Shown: positions 47,001 through 56,454 of the stretch, one piece after another | Layout of the letters: each line of letters opens with the position of its first letter | Numbering within the stretch: the stretch's first letter is position 1 | DNA from: Bradyrhizobium sp. WSM1417 | GTDB lineage: Bacteria; Pseudomonadota; Alphaproteobacteria; Rhizobiales; Xanthobacteraceae | NCBI RefSeq assembly: GCF_000515415.1 | Contig: NZ_KI911783.1 | Span: 3,090,392 to 3,154,391 of the forward strand | Reading direction: 5' to 3' | DNA length: 64,000 nt | Translations under genes and position numbers: made by a program | The notes under the pieces: model-generated | Told to the model about the DNA's origin: nothing | What the model saw: only the letters and a program-made list of their open reading frames with translations | Database searches by the model: none

Positions 47001-48107
47001 TCAATTCTTTATATTGATCATCCGCTCGACCGAGCGCCTTGCGCGGTCCGCGAGCGTGGGATCGATCGTCACTTCCTCGCGAAGCGTCAGCAGGCTCTCC
47101 AGAATGTTAGCGAGCGTGATGCGCTTCATGTGCGGGCAGATGTTGCAGGGGCGCAGCATCTCCACATCGGGCAGCTCGGCGCGGACATTGTCGGCCATCG
47201 AGCATTCCGTGATCATCACCAGCCGTCGCGGTCTTCGCTCGCGCACCCATTTGATCATGTGCGCGGTCGAGCCCGTGAAGTCGGCCTCGGCCAGCACGTC
47301 CGGTGGGCATTCGGGATGGGCGATGATCTGCACGGAGGGATCGGCCTCGCGGTAGCTGCGCAGCTCGGCGCCGGTAAAACGCTCGTGCACCTCGCAGGCG
47401 CCCTTCCAGGCGATGATCTTCACGTCGGTCTTCGAGGCCACGTAAGTGGCGAGATAGCGGTCGGGCAGGAAGATCACGCTGGGCGCGCCGAGGCTCTCGA
47501 CCACCTGCACCGCGTTCGACGAGGTGCAGCAGATATCGACCTCGGCCTTCACCTCCGCGGAGGTGTTGACATAGGCAACGACGGGCACGCCGGGAAATTT
47601 GTCGCGGAGCAGGCGGACGTCGGCTCCGGTGATGCTGGCGGCGAGCGAGCAGCCGGCGCGCGTATCAGGAATCAGCACCGTCTTGTCCGGATTGAGCAGT
47701 TTCGACGTCTCCGCCATGAAGTGCACGCCGCACTGGACGATGATGCCGGCCTTCACCCTGGTGGCTTCGAACGCGAGCTGGAGCGAATCACCGCCGATGT
47801 CGGCGACGCAGTGAAAGATCTCCGGCGCCTGGTAATTGTGCGCGAGGATCACCGCACCCCGGGCCTGCTTCAGCTCGTTGATCGCCTTGATCGTCGGGGC
47901 CATCAGCGGCCATTCGGTCGGCGGGATGACGTGTTTCACGCGCTCGTAAAGCGGCGCGGTGGCTCGCTCGACCTCCGGCGTCCAATCCAGCGAAGGCATC
48001 GGCAGCGAAGGTCCGGTTCGCGCCTGCTCGGTCCGGGCCGGGGTGATGATCTCGCCCAGGGGCCGGTTGGCAAAGTCGTCGGGGCCGTAAATTCCAGCTA
48101 GCGGCAT
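47001..48107 (-). CDS. nadA: Quinolinate synthase
   Basis: A 368-residue 4Fe-4S enzyme that condenses iminoaspartate with dihydroxyacetone phosphate to quinolinate. Conserved segments: [48 protein letters not shown] and [12 protein letters not shown]; cysteines in the first and last of the Cys segments plus one other hold the cluster. First gene of nadABC. Two matching 19-bp inverted repeats upstream are probable NadQ operators. Confidence 0.96.
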   Translation of the reverse strand: MPLAGIYGPDDFANRPLGEIITPARTEQARTGPSLPMPSLDWTPEVERATAPLYERVKHVIPPTEWPLMAPTIKAINELKQARGAVILAHNYQAPEIFHCVADIGGDSLQLAFEATRVKAGIIVQCGVHFMAETSKLLNPDKTVLIPDTRAGCSLAASITGADVRLLRDKFPGVPVVAYVNTSAEVKAEVDICCTSSNAVQVVESLGAPSVIFLPDRYLATYVASKTDVKIIAWKGACEVHERFTGAELRSYREADPSVQIIAHPECPPDVLAEADFTGSTAHMIKWVRERRPRRLVMITECSMADNVRAELPDVEMLRPCNICPHMKRITLANILESLLTLREEVTIDPTLADRARRSVERMINIKN

Positions 48108-48129
48108 CGAAGCCTCCTGTGCACGTTAT

Positions 48130-48148
48130 TATACTCAATCTGAGCATA
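48130..48148 (-). promoter_or_regulatory. NadQ operator candidate 1
   Basis: TATACTCA-ATC-TGAGCATA: the arms match in seven of eight positions. It lies 23 bases upstream of the nadA start and matches the pattern of site 2, 63 bp away. Confidence 0.65.
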
Positions 48149-48192
48149 TATTGAGCCTGAGAAATCCGGCCGACAGGCCGGGCATCATTTGA

Positions 48193-48211
48193 TATGCTCC
48201 ATATGAGCAAA
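48193..48211 (-). promoter_or_regulatory. NadQ operator candidate 2
   Basis: TATGCTCC-ATA-TGAGCAAA has the same 8-3-8 design and core (TGCTC/GAGCA) as site 1. The two centres are exactly 63 bp apart, six turns of DNA. The 329-base gap 48108-48436 holds both sites and the divergent MFS-gene promoter, and no other gene I can support. Confidence 0.65.
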
Positions 48212-48436
48212 TAGAAATTAACACGTCATGTTGGGAGCCGCTAGATCTCGCCGCACACATTTCCGTCAAGTCGGGCCCCTCGGCGTGTCAGCTGAGGCCG
48301 CTAGGAAATGCAATGCTCCCGCGTCAGCTCTTCGCGGAACGCAATCGTTTTTGGCTTGGGGTTTTCATGCAGATGCATTAAACGAGCTGGCTCGCGGCTG
48401 CTATTTGCGAATCCGCGACGCCGCACGAGGAAAAGC

Positions 48437-49690
48437 ATGTCGACACAGATGGGCGAGCTCGGTTCGGTCTCCCGTTCCTCTTCCTGGCGCACGCCGGCGA
48501 TCATCATTCTCTGCGGTTGCGCGATCGGGATGCTCGGCTTCGGCCCCCGCTCGGCGCTGGGCTTCTTCGTACAGCCGATGAGCCATGAATATGCCTGGGG
48601 CCGCGACGTGTTCGGCCTCGCGATCGCGTTTCAGAATTTGCTGTGGGGACTGGGCCAGCCCGTCGCCGGCGCGGTCGCCGATCGCTTCGGCCTGTTCCGG
48701 GTGATGTGCGTCGGCGCTCTGCTCTATGCCGGCGGCTTGCTCTTGATGCGCTATTCCTCGACGCCGCTGTCGCTCAACATCGGCGCTGGTGTCATGGTCG
48801 GCTTCGGTCTCGCCGGCTGCTCGTTCAATCTGGTGCTCTCGGCCTTCACCAAGCTCTTGCCGGCCGAGAAGCGCGGCCTTGCGCTCGGCGCCGGTACTGC
48901 GGCGGGATCGTTCGGGCAATTCCTGTTCGCACCGATCGGTGTCGCGCTGATCGACAATTTCGGCTGGCAACAGGCGCTCACCGTGTTCGGCTTCCTGATG
49001 CTGCTGATCATCCCGCTGGCGCTGGCGCTCTCGACGCCGCCGGTCGCAAGCACCGCAAACGCGGCGCCTGCGGACCAGCAGACCTTCACCAAAGCGCTCG
49101 CGGAAGCCTTCGGCCATCGCTCCTACGTGCTGCTGGTGCTCGGCTTCTTCACCTGCGGCTTTCAGCTTGCCTTCATCACGGTGCATCTGCCGGCCTTCCT
49201 GGTCGATAGCGGCATCTCCACGCAAATCGGCGGCTGGGTGATCGCCGCGATCGGCCTGTTCAACATCATGGGATCGCTGAGCGTCGGCTATCTCCAGAAC
49301 AGCCTGCCCAAGCGCTATATCCTCTCGACCATCTACTTCACCCGCGCGCTTGCGACGCTTGCCTTCATCTCGTTCCCGATCACGCCGTTCTCCGCGATTG
49401 CGTTCGGCGCGGTCTCCGGCCTGACCTGGCTGTCGACGGTGCCACCGACCTCGGCGCTGGTCGCGATCATGTTCGGCACGCGCTGGTTCGCCACCCTCTA
49501 TGGCTTCGCCTTCGTCAGCCATCAGGTCGGCGGCTTTCTCGGCGTCTGGCTCGGCGGCATCGTGTTCGAGCGGTTCGGTTCCTACACGCCGATCTGGTGG
49601 CTCTCGATCCTGTTCGGCGTGCTGTCGGCGCTGATCAATCTTCCGATCGTGGAGAAACCGGTCCAGCGGGCGGTTGCGCAGCCTGCCTGA
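48437..49690 (+). CDS. Major facilitator superfamily transporter
   Basis: A 417-residue inner-membrane transporter with about twelve predicted helices in two halves joined by a loop rich in Ala and Pro (about 200-225). The MFS loop signature GAVADRFGLFRVM is between helices 2 and 3. The substrate cannot be read from the sequence; the best guess is an organic-anion or monocarboxylate carrier of the oxalate/formate-like branch. ATG 48437 follows GAGG by 6 bases. It is divergent from nadA, whose operators lie in the shared gap, so it could be a NadQ target and carry a NAD precursor (inference). Confidence 0.88.
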   Translation: MSTQMGELGSVSRSSSWRTPAIIILCGCAIGMLGFGPRSALGFFVQPMSHEYAWGRDVFGLAIAFQNLLWGLGQPVAGAVADRFGLFRVMCVGALLYAGGLLLMRYSSTPLSLNIGAGVMVGFGLAGCSFNLVLSAFTKLLPAEKRGLALGAGTAAGSFGQFLFAPIGVALIDNFGWQQALTVFGFLMLLIIPLALALSTPPVASTANAAPADQQTFTKALAEAFGHRSYVLLVLGFFTCGFQLAFITVHLPAFLVDSGISTQIGGWVIAAIGLFNIMGSLSVGYLQNSLPKRYILSTIYFTRALATLAFISFPITPFSAIAFGAVSGLTWLSTVPPTSALVAIMFGTRWFATLYGFAFVSHQVGGFLGVWLGGIVFERFGSYTPIWWLSILFGVLSALINLPIVEKPVQRAVAQPA

Positions 49691-49729
49691 TCGGCTAAAC
49701 ATCCCCTGAAACAAGTCAGGGAGTTTGCT

Positions 49730-50716
49730 GTGGCGACGTTCAAGGCGATCCGGATCGACAAGGCGGACAAAGGCACCACCGCGCAACTCACGCAGTTCGA
49801 CGAAGCCGAGCTGATGGAGGGCGACGTCACCGTCCGCGTGGAATGGTCGACGTTGAACTACAAGGACGGCCTTGCGCTCACCGGCAAGGCGCCGGTGGTG
49901 CGCCGCTTCCCGATGATTGCCGGCATCGACTTCGCCGGCACCGTCGAGCAGTCCTCGCATCCGCAATGGAAGGCGGGCGATAAGGTCGTCTGCACCGGCT
50001 GGGGCATGGGCGAGACCCATCTCGGCGCCTATGCCGAGAAGGCGCGGGTGAAAGGCGACTGGCTGGTCGCTCTTCCGCAGGGCCTGTCGGCCCGCGACGC
50101 CATGGCGATCGGCACCGCCGGCTTCACCGCGATGCTGTCCGTGCTGGCGCTGGAGAAGCACGGAGTCTCGCCGAACAGCGGTCCGGTCGTGGTGACGGGC
50201 GCGGCGGGCGGCGTCGGCTCGGTTGCGACCGCCGTGCTCTCAAAGCTCGGCTATCATGTCATCGCCTCCACCGGCCGTGCGTCCGAAGCGGACTACCTGA
50301 AAGAGATCGGCGCGACCGAGGTGATCGACCGCAACGAATTGTCGGCGGCCGCCAAGCCCATCGCGAGGGAGCGCTGGGCGGGTGGCCTCGACAGCGTCGG
50401 CTCCACCACGCTCGCAAACCTCCTGTCGATGACGAAGTACGGCGGCGCGATCGCGGCGTGCGGCTTGGCCGGCGGCATGGACCTGCCGTCTTCCGTCGCA
50501 CCCTTCATTTTGCGCGGGGTGTGCCTTCTCGGCATCGATTCCGTGATGTGCCCGATCGAGCCGCGGAGGGCCGCCTGGCAACGCTTGGCGTCCGATCTGG
50601 ATCGGACGAAACTAGCTGAAATTACTCACGAAATTCCGCTTTCCGAAGTTCCGGAGTGGGGCGCGAAAATCCTGGCCGGCCAGGTCCGCGGTCGCACCGT
50701 GGTAAAAATTGTCTAA
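49730..50716 (+). CDS. AcuI/YhdH-type NADPH-dependent quinone/acrylyl-CoA reductase
   Basis: A 328-residue medium-chain reductase of the YhdH/AcuI branch, zinc-free. The substrate side shows [18 protein letters not shown]; the nucleotide-binding Rossmann motif is [14 protein letters not shown] at about 147-160 and [16 protein letters not shown] follows as in NADP-dependent members. AcuI reduces acrylyl-CoA to propionyl-CoA, for example in 3-hydroxypropionate or DMSP breakdown, and protects against acrylyl-CoA. The GTG start at 49730 has AGGGAG 7 bases upstream. It follows the MFS gene by 39 bases on the same strand. Confidence 0.9.
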   Translation: MATFKAIRIDKADKGTTAQLTQFDEAELMEGDVTVRVEWSTLNYKDGLALTGKAPVVRRFPMIAGIDFAGTVEQSSHPQWKAGDKVVCTGWGMGETHLGAYAEKARVKGDWLVALPQGLSARDAMAIGTAGFTAMLSVLALEKHGVSPNSGPVVVTGAAGGVGSVATAVLSKLGYHVIASTGRASEADYLKEIGATEVIDRNELSAAAKPIARERWAGGLDSVGSTTLANLLSMTKYGGAIAACGLAGGMDLPSSVAPFILRGVCLLGIDSVMCPIEPRRAAWQRLASDLDRTKLAEITHEIPLSEVPEWGAKILAGQVRGRTVVKIV

Positions 50717-50828
50717 CGGCGTTCAGACTTTACCAACCATGCTGCTTCAATGTCGCCATGGTTAGTATGGTAAGCAGCGGGTAAAGAGATAAGGCATAGC
50801 CCGCTGCGGGGTTGGTTCGGAGTTGAGC

Positions 50829-51428
50829 ATGCTTGCGCGTATTGTGTTGGGGGCGGTCACGGCGATAGCGACGCTTGCGCCGGCCATTGCTGGAAGCATG
50901 AACGCCGATGAGGCGCGCCGCTTCGTCGCCGGGAAGGTGTTTGCTTTCACCTGCTTTGATGGCACCCGCGGCGCTGGCCGCATCATGGACGACCTCGGCG
51001 CCGCCGGCGCCGTGCAGTTCTCAGGTGCAGGTCCAGTGAAACATCTCCGCCTGCCCGGCAACACGCTTCAGATTCGCGGCCAGAACGTCTGCGCCTCGAT
51101 CAAGGGCATTCCGTTCGAGCCCTGTTTCAACCTTGAAAAGACCGACGATCGCAGTTTCCGCGGCTCGGTTTCGGGGATGGGCTTCGCCTATTGCGACTTC
51201 CATCACCAGGGCGGCAACCAGATGCTGATGGCGCGCGCCGTCGCGCGGCCGCGCTCGCTGCGCACCTCTGAACACACGGGTTCAGTCGGCACGCCCAACA
51301 CCGAAGTCGCCGCGCGTGTCGAGACCCCGCGCATCGAGAGTAGCCGGCTCGAGCCGGTGAAGCCGCAAGCCAAATCGGAGCCCGCCAGGGACGACGCCCC
51401 ACTGGAGCTGCGCCGCTCGACCCAGTGA
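50829..51428 (+). CDS. Secreted protein of unknown function
   Basis: A 199-residue protein. Residues 1-22 are a signal peptide (MLARIVLGAVTAIATLAPA, cleavage near AIAGS). The globular part (about 25-140) has four cysteines in a TCFDG, VCASI, EPCFN and YCDFH pattern, which could form two disulphide bonds in the periplasm. A Pro/Ser/Glu-rich tail of 60 residues follows. I recognise no family. ATG 50829 lies 6 bases after GGAG; the TTG at 50823 would be too close. A hairpin terminator follows. Confidence 0.78.
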   Translation: MLARIVLGAVTAIATLAPAIAGSMNADEARRFVAGKVFAFTCFDGTRGAGRIMDDLGAAGAVQFSGAGPVKHLRLPGNTLQIRGQNVCASIKGIPFEPCFNLEKTDDRSFRGSVSGMGFAYCDFHHQGGNQMLMARAVARPRSLRTSEHTGSVGTPNTEVAARVETPRIESSRLEPVKPQAKSEPARDDAPLELRRSTQ

Positions 51429-51482
51429 GTTGGGCGCTGGACAGCCCGCGCATCTTGTCGTTGAGAACTGCCATCAAACACG

Positions 51483-51519
51483 AAGCCGCCGCGCCGTAGT
51501 CATACGGACGGCGGCTTTC
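51483..51519 (+). terminator. Hairpin terminator
   Basis: AAGCCGCC (51483-51490) and GGCGGCTT (51510-51517) form the outer stem and CCGTA/TACGG the inner stem about a GTCA loop. TTTC follows. It ends the secreted-protein gene. Confidence 0.7.
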
Positions 51520-51588
51520 ATGCGTTGGTAGCTGTTCGCGCGCCAGTTTGCGTACGGCCGGGGGCGCGGCCCGATTAAGGGTTCAACG

Positions 51589-51840
51589 ATGTCGCTGTAC
51601 TTCTTCCGTATCAGCACGGGCCGCTATTCCGGTGCTGCCGACCAGCCATATGAGTTCGAGGATCGCGCTGCGGCCTGGACCGAGATGACCGAGGTCTGTG
51701 CCAATTTGCTCGGCGGCATCTCACGCAGCCTGAAGCAGAACGCCGAATGGCGCATGGAGCTGCTCGACGAGAACAAGGAGCCGGTGTTCCGGATCAGCCT
51801 GATCGGCGAGAGCCAGAAAGCCCTTGGTCGCACTGGCTAG
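51589..51840 (+). CDS. DUF6894-like small protein
   Basis: An 83-residue protein opening MSLYFFRISTGRYSGAADQPYEFED, followed by a helix with AAAWTEMTEVCANLL and a strand pair ending EWRMELLDENKEPVFRISLIGES. This is the pattern of small Rhizobiales proteins of the DUF6894 type (YFF-start, DE-X-P-V-F strand). Function unknown; several paralogues are usual in Bradyrhizobium. ATG 51589 lies near a weak ribosome site (AAGGG). It lies just upstream of the chemoreceptor cluster. Confidence 0.75.
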   Translation: MSLYFFRISTGRYSGAADQPYEFEDRAAAWTEMTEVCANLLGGISRSLKQNAEWRMELLDENKEPVFRISLIGESQKALGRTG

Positions 51841-51980
51841 AAATCGGGCATCCTACCGCCGCGTGTGGTTAACCTGTTAAGCGCGCAGACCGTGCCATTT
51901 TTAAAGGGATTTTTGGCGAGTCCGGTAGTTGTCCGGGGGCGGCCGTTAACCGGATAACCACACCTGAAGCTCAGTTTTTA

Positions 51981-52047
51981 GGCAAGGGCGATCAACGCCG
52001 AGGGCGGCCGACAATGACTTGGCCGCGCAGTCCCGGGAAACGCCCTC
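51981..52047 (+). promoter_or_regulatory. Structured 5' leader of chemoreceptor gene, copy 1
   Basis: It opens with GGCAAGGGCGATCAACG, identical to 54038-54054. Hairpin 1 is GGCG-ATCAA-CGCC (51987-51999). Hairpin 2 has a 6-bp stem GCGGCC/GGCCGC (52004-52009 with 52021-52026) and an 11-base loop GACAATGACTT. The AGTCCCGGGAAA segment after it contains the ribosome site. Relation to known riboswitches was not found. Confidence 0.65.
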
Positions 52048-53781
52048 ATGTCGAGACTCATCCAGAATCTGCAAATCGGCACCAAGCTCGCGCTCGCTTC
52101 GGCGTTCGGCGTTGTTCTCGTCGGCGCCATGATCGCGAGCCAGGTCATCGGCAACAACACCGTGCGTCATTCCAACCAAGCAGCGATTGCGCAGCAGGAA
52201 TTGGTGCGCGAGGCCACCGAAGCCAAGCTTGGGATACGTGGCATGCAGCTCGCTGTACGGGACATGCGTCTCGCCAACAATCAGGGTGATTTGCAGAAGG
52301 CGAGCGAGATTCTGCTGGAGCGGTCGAAAGCACTGAACGGCGTTGTCGATTCCATGCTCAGGTTGTCGCACGCCCCGGAAAACCGCGCGCGGATGGAGAA
52401 GCTCAAGTCTACGTCGGCCGATTACCTGAAGGGCGCGCAGCAGAACGCCTCTGTTCGCAGCGAGGCCATTGCGGTTGCGGCCACGGACCCCGTCCGCGCC
52501 GCCAAGATTTCCGAGGAAGGCGCGCGCCAGATCCGCGAGGTGACGCTGCCGCTTGCCACACAGCTGGACAATTTGACCAGCGAGATTGCCGATTTCGCCA
52601 AGCACAAGAGCGATGAAGAAATCGCTGCCGCGAGCCAGGAGATGGCGGCGAGCGAGCGTCTCGGCATGGTAGTGGGTGCGTGCGCCGTGCTCGTCCTCAT
52701 CGGCTCGTGGCTGATGTCCTTCCTGACCATCGCGCGGCCGATCCGCGCGCTCACGGTTGCCATGGACAAGCTCGCTGGTGGTGACTTCTCTGTTATTCTG
52801 CCGGGTCTCGGCCGCAAGGACGAGGTCGGCGGCGTCGCCGCGGCCGTCGAGAAATTCAAGATCGTGTCGGAGCAGAAGGCGCGCGAAGAAGCGGAAGCCA
52901 AGATGCGGCAGGACCAGGTGGCGGCCGAGCAGCGCAAGGCCGATATGCGCAGGCTTGCCGACAGTTTCGAAGGCGCCGTCGGCGAGATCGTCGATACCGT
53001 CTCCTCCGCCGCGACGGAGCTCGAGGCTTCGGCCGCGACGCTGACCTCTACGGCGGAGCGGGCACAGGAAGTGACGATAGTGGTGGCCGCCGCCTCCGAG
53101 GAGGCGTCCACCAACGTGCAGTCGGTTGCCTCTGCGACCGAAGAGCTGTCGTCCTCGATCACCGAGATCAGCCGCCAGGTGCAGGAATCGGCGCGGGTCG
53201 CGAGCGAGGCGGTAACTCAGGCCCGCACCACGACCGACCGTGTCGGCGAATTGTCCAAGGCGGCGGCGCGCATTGGCGACGTGGTCGAGCTGATCAACAC
53301 CATCGCCGGCCAGACCAATCTGCTGGCGCTCAATGCCACCATCGAGGCCGCGCGCGCCGGCGAGGCCGGCCGCGGTTTTGCCGTCGTCGCATCCGAGGTC
53401 AAGGCGCTGGCCGAGCAGACCGCAAAGGCGACCGGCGAAATCGGCCAGCAGATTTCGGGCATTCAGGCGGCGACGCAGGACTCGGTCAGCGCGATCAGCG
53501 CCATCAGCAACACCATCGAAAAGCTGTCCGAGATATCGTCCACGATCGCCGCGGCCGTCGAGGAGCAGGGCGCGGCGACGCAGGAGATTTCCCGCAACGT
53601 GCAGCAGGCGGCCGAAGGTACCCATCAGGTCTCGTCCAACATCACCGACGTGCAGCGCGGTGCAGGCGAAACCGGCTCGGCATCGTCGCAGGTGCTGGCA
53701 GCCGCGCGGTCATTGTCCGGCGACAGCAACCGCCTCAAGCTCGAGGTCGGAAAATTCCTCGAGACCGTGCGCGCCGCCTAA
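52048..53781 (+). CDS. Methyl-accepting chemotaxis protein, four-helix-bundle sensor
   Basis: A 577-residue chemoreceptor. Transmembrane helix 1 is about 13-35, then a short periplasmic helical domain of about 170 residues (4HB type). Helix 2 is about 205-228, HAMP about 228-282, then the methylated signalling hairpin with the tip [25 protein letters not shown] near 415-437. It ends LETVRAA without a tethering pentapeptide. It is the first of four tandem receptor genes; the signalling part is nearly identical to its neighbours in sequence while the sensor is not. It shares a structured leader with the next gene. Confidence 0.94.
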   Translation: MSRLIQNLQIGTKLALASAFGVVLVGAMIASQVIGNNTVRHSNQAAIAQQELVREATEAKLGIRGMQLAVRDMRLANNQGDLQKASEILLERSKALNGVVDSMLRLSHAPENRARMEKLKSTSADYLKGAQQNASVRSEAIAVAATDPVRAAKISEEGARQIREVTLPLATQLDNLTSEIADFAKHKSDEEIAAASQEMAASERLGMVVGACAVLVLIGSWLMSFLTIARPIRALTVAMDKLAGGDFSVILPGLGRKDEVGGVAAAVEKFKIVSEQKAREEAEAKMRQDQVAAEQRKADMRRLADSFEGAVGEIVDTVSSAATELEASAATLTSTAERAQEVTIVVAAASEEASTNVQSVASATEELSSSITEISRQVQESARVASEAVTQARTTTDRVGELSKAAARIGDVVELINTIAGQTNLLALNATIEAARAGEAGRGFAVVASEVKALAEQTAKATGEIGQQISGIQAATQDSVSAISAISNTIEKLSEISSTIAAAVEEQGAATQEISRNVQQAAEGTHQVSSNITDVQRGAGETGSASSQVLAAARSLSGDSNRLKLEVGKFLETVRAA

Positions 53782-53807
53782 GAACCTCGTTCCAGACAGT
53801 TCGGGAG

Positions 53808-53837
53808 ACGCCCTACCTCCTCAGGCGGGGCGTTTTT
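53808..53837 (+). terminator. Rho-independent terminator
   Basis: ACGCCC (53808-53813) and GGGCGT (53828-53833) form the stem around a CCTCCTCAGG-containing loop, with TTTTT following. It ends the first receptor gene of the cluster. Confidence 0.82.
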
Positions 53838-54037
53838 GCATCCGATCGTCGCCGCGAACGTCTCGCGCATGCCTTTGGCGAACGTCGGCTGCAAAAACCA
53901 GCAGCGGCCACCTCAAGCTGAAATTTACAACTTTCTCGCGAAATTATCTCTGCCATTTCAACTATTTGGGCTGAATCTCAGTATTTCTCCGAACCCTCCC
54001 GTTAACCAGAATGCGAAGCCTGAGGACTAGATTCTCC

Positions 54038-54107
54038 GGCAAGGGCGATCAACGTCCATGCAGCCGGCAAGGACTTGGCTGCGTGTTTCCTTTGGGGGAA
54101 ACGTACC
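54038..54107 (+). promoter_or_regulatory. Structured 5' leader of chemoreceptor gene, copy 2
   Basis: GGCAAGGGCGATCAACG (54038-54054) repeats the copy-1 start. Hairpin 1 is closed by GGGCG/CGTCC with one G-U pair. Hairpin 2 is GCAGCC/GGCTGC (54060-54065 with 54077-54082) around an 11-base loop GGCAAGGACTT. Compared with copy 1, its third pair is A-U instead of G-C. Hairpin 3, GTTTCC/GGAAAC (54085-54090, 54097-54102), includes the ribosome site GGGGGAA. Confidence 0.68.
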
Positions 54108-56261
54108 ATGTTGAGCCCTGCTCATCAGCAGGCCCGAACTCAGGCCGCCAGCGCGTGGAGACGAATCGGACATGTTCGGATCGGCACGATCTTGCCGATC
54201 ATCATCTCTGCCCTGGTCTTGCTTGGGTTGGCCTCGGCCGGATTCATCGCCTATGAGGCCATCCTCAAGAGGCGAGAGTCCGAGGCATTCCTGAAGGTCA
54301 ATGCAGTTGCCCAACTGCTGCTGCGCAGCGCAGGACATTGGGCGATTGAACGCGGGCTGACCAACGCCGTGCTGAAGTCTCCTGATGTCGTCAGCGCCGA
54401 GCGCCGTGCCGAAATCGCAAAGGCGCGCGCGACAGCGGACGAGGCCTTTCGCCAAGCCGTGCTCGATATCAGCGCGATTCCCGAAATGACGGCGGGGCAA
54501 AGACAGATTGCGGACGCCGCGGCGAAATTCGAGGCGCTGCGTCTCTTGCGTGAGAAGGCCGACGCGGGAATGTCGCGCCCGCGCGTCGAACGCGAGCCTG
54601 ACCTCGTAGATGGCTTCGCGCCAATAATCACGGAGGTGATCGACGTCGCGAGCAACCGCTTGCGGCTGACGCTCGAAACGCTCACCAGCCCGCCCGTAGC
54701 CAGGCTGGCCCAGCTCATCGGCTTGCGACATCTGACAGCTCAGATGGCCGAGAATGCCGGAAGGGAACGGGCCCTGCTGGCTGGGGTCGTCGGTGCGCGC
54801 GCGAAGCTCGGGATGGAGGGCTATGAGCGCCTTTCGGCGCTGCGGGCCAAGGTCGAACTCGCATGGGACACGGTATTGCCGGTGCGGCTGCGCTTCGACC
54901 TCACCGTGCAGATCGGCGAGGCGATGACGGAGGTCGAGAAGTCCTATTTTGGAGCCTACGGTGAAACGCGGGCGCTTGTGCTCGCCGGTGGCGAAAGCGG
55001 GGACTACAAGATCACGGGACCCGAGTACTTCACGCGGGCCACTGCCGGCATCAATGCGGTGCTGAAGCTCGGTGAAGCCATTGGCGCGGCCGCTGACCGC
55101 GAAGCCACGATGCAGGCGGAAGTCAGCACTCGCAATTTCGTTTTCACGGCCGTGTTGCTCTGCGCCTCGGTAATGCTCGCTGGCCTCAGTTTCTGGATCA
55201 CCTTTGGCCGCATCCTCAAGCCGCTTTCAGCCATTTCGGCAGCGATGGGTGGGCTCGCCAATGGCGACTTCACGACGGTCGTGCCAGGCACCCGCCGAGG
55301 TGACGAAGTCGGCGAGATGGCCCGGACCGTTGAAGTCTTCAAGCAAAACGGCCTCGAAGTCGAACGCATGCGTGGCGAGCACGCTGCGGTCGAGAAGCGG
55401 GCAGCCGAGCAGCGCAAGGCGGAGATGCGGAAGCTGGCCGACGGCTTCGAAGCCGCGATCGGGGAGATCGTCGAAACCGTGTCCTCGGCAGCGACCGAGC
55501 TGGAAGCCTCGGCGTCGACGCTCACATCGACTGCGGAGCGTGGGCAGCAGCTCACGACCGTGGTTGCTGCGGCCTCCGAGGAGGCGTCCACCAACGTGCA
55601 GGCGGTGGCGTCCGCGACCGAGGAGCTGTCGTCCTCTATCACCGAGATCAGCAGGCAGGTGCAGGAATCGGCCCGCGTGGCCAACGAAGCTGTCGGCCAG
55701 GCGCGTGTCACCACCGAGCGTGTCAGCGAATTGTCCGAAGCGGCGACGCGGATCGGCGACGTGGTCGAGCTGATCAACACCATCGCGGGTCAGACCAATC
55801 TCCTGGCGCTCAACGCGACCATCGAGGCCGCGCGCGCCGGCGAAGCCGGTCGCGGCTTTGCGGTCGTCGCTTCCGAGGTCAAGGCACTCGCCGAACAGAC
55901 CGCGAAGGCCACCGGCGAGATCGGGCAGCAGATCGCCAGCATCCAGACCGCGACCGAGCATTCGGTCGGCGCAATCAAGGACATCAGCGGCACTATCATG
56001 AAGCTCTCGGAGATTTCCTCCACCATCGCGGCTGCCGTGGAAGAGCAGGGCGCGGCGACACAGGAAATCTCCCGCAACGTGCAGCAGGCGGCGGAAGGCA
56101 CCCATCAGGTCTCGTCCAACATCACCGATGTGCAGCGCGGGGCGAGCGAGACCGGCTCGGCGTCGTCGCAGGTGCTGGCGGCGGCCCAGTCGCTCTCCGG
56201 AAACAGCAACCGCCTTAAGCTCGAGGTCGGCAACTTCCTCGATACCGTGCGCGCAGCGTGA
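54108..56261 (+). CDS. Methyl-accepting chemotaxis protein with NIT-like sensor
   Basis: A 717-residue receptor. Transmembrane helix 1 is about 26-48. The periplasmic part is about 290 residues and all helical. An ERGLTNAVL segment near residue 82 and a second GRERALLAGVVGARAKLG segment near 221 resemble the two halves of the NIT (nitrate/nitrite-responsive) domain. Helix 2 is about 343-367, then HAMP and the signalling hairpin (tip near 551), ending LDTVRAA. ATG 54108 lies 8 bases after GGGGGAA. NIT is an inference from spaced motifs only. Confidence 0.92.
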   Translation: MLSPAHQQARTQAASAWRRIGHVRIGTILPIIISALVLLGLASAGFIAYEAILKRRESEAFLKVNAVAQLLLRSAGHWAIERGLTNAVLKSPDVVSAERRAEIAKARATADEAFRQAVLDISAIPEMTAGQRQIADAAAKFEALRLLREKADAGMSRPRVEREPDLVDGFAPIITEVIDVASNRLRLTLETLTSPPVARLAQLIGLRHLTAQMAENAGRERALLAGVVGARAKLGMEGYERLSALRAKVELAWDTVLPVRLRFDLTVQIGEAMTEVEKSYFGAYGETRALVLAGGESGDYKITGPEYFTRATAGINAVLKLGEAIGAAADREATMQAEVSTRNFVFTAVLLCASVMLAGLSFWITFGRILKPLSAISAAMGGLANGDFTTVVPGTRRGDEVGEMARTVEVFKQNGLEVERMRGEHAAVEKRAAEQRKAEMRKLADGFEAAIGEIVETVSSAATELEASASTLTSTAERGQQLTTVVAAASEEASTNVQAVASATEELSSSITEISRQVQESARVANEAVGQARVTTERVSELSEAATRIGDVVELINTIAGQTNLLALNATIEAARAGEAGRGFAVVASEVKALAEQTAKATGEIGQQIASIQTATEHSVGAIKDISGTIMKLSEISSTIAAAVEEQGAATQEISRNVQQAAEGTHQVSSNITDVQRGASETGSASSQVLAAAQSLSGNSNRLKLEVGNFLDTVRAA

Positions 56262-56289
56262 CGGGCGCATATCATGAGAGAACTGCAAC

Positions 56290-56314
56290 CGCCGCGCGTA
56301 GAAGCGCGGCGTTT
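56290..56314 (+). terminator. Rho-independent terminator
   Basis: Perfect 8-bp stem CGCCGCGC/GCGCGGCG with a 6-base loop GTAGAA, followed by TTT. It ends the second receptor gene of the cluster, 28 bases past its stop. Confidence 0.82.
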
Positions 56315-56454
56315 GCGCGCGTGCGTATCGCGGCGCCGCGACGAAGACCGCGCAGGGTTAACCTTCCGGAAAACCGATGCAGTCATGATCCCCGCAATAT
56401 TCCGGGCGCTGAGTCGCCCTCCTGTATTGCGTATCGACGTATTGGAGCACACTC

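Noticed and set aside
51946..53625. Long leftward frames opposite the chemoreceptors (also 5308-7302 and 56688-58373)
   Set aside because: They recur in each receptor because the receptors' sequences recur; they mirror the coiled-coil repeats and are not independent genes.
51981..54107. The receptor leaders as cyclic-di-GMP (GEMM) riboswitches
   Set aside because: They lack the GEMM core (the conserved AGGGCAAA and GAAA-receptor pattern with a paired GGGACGCAAAG segment); the resemblance ends at GGCAAGGG.
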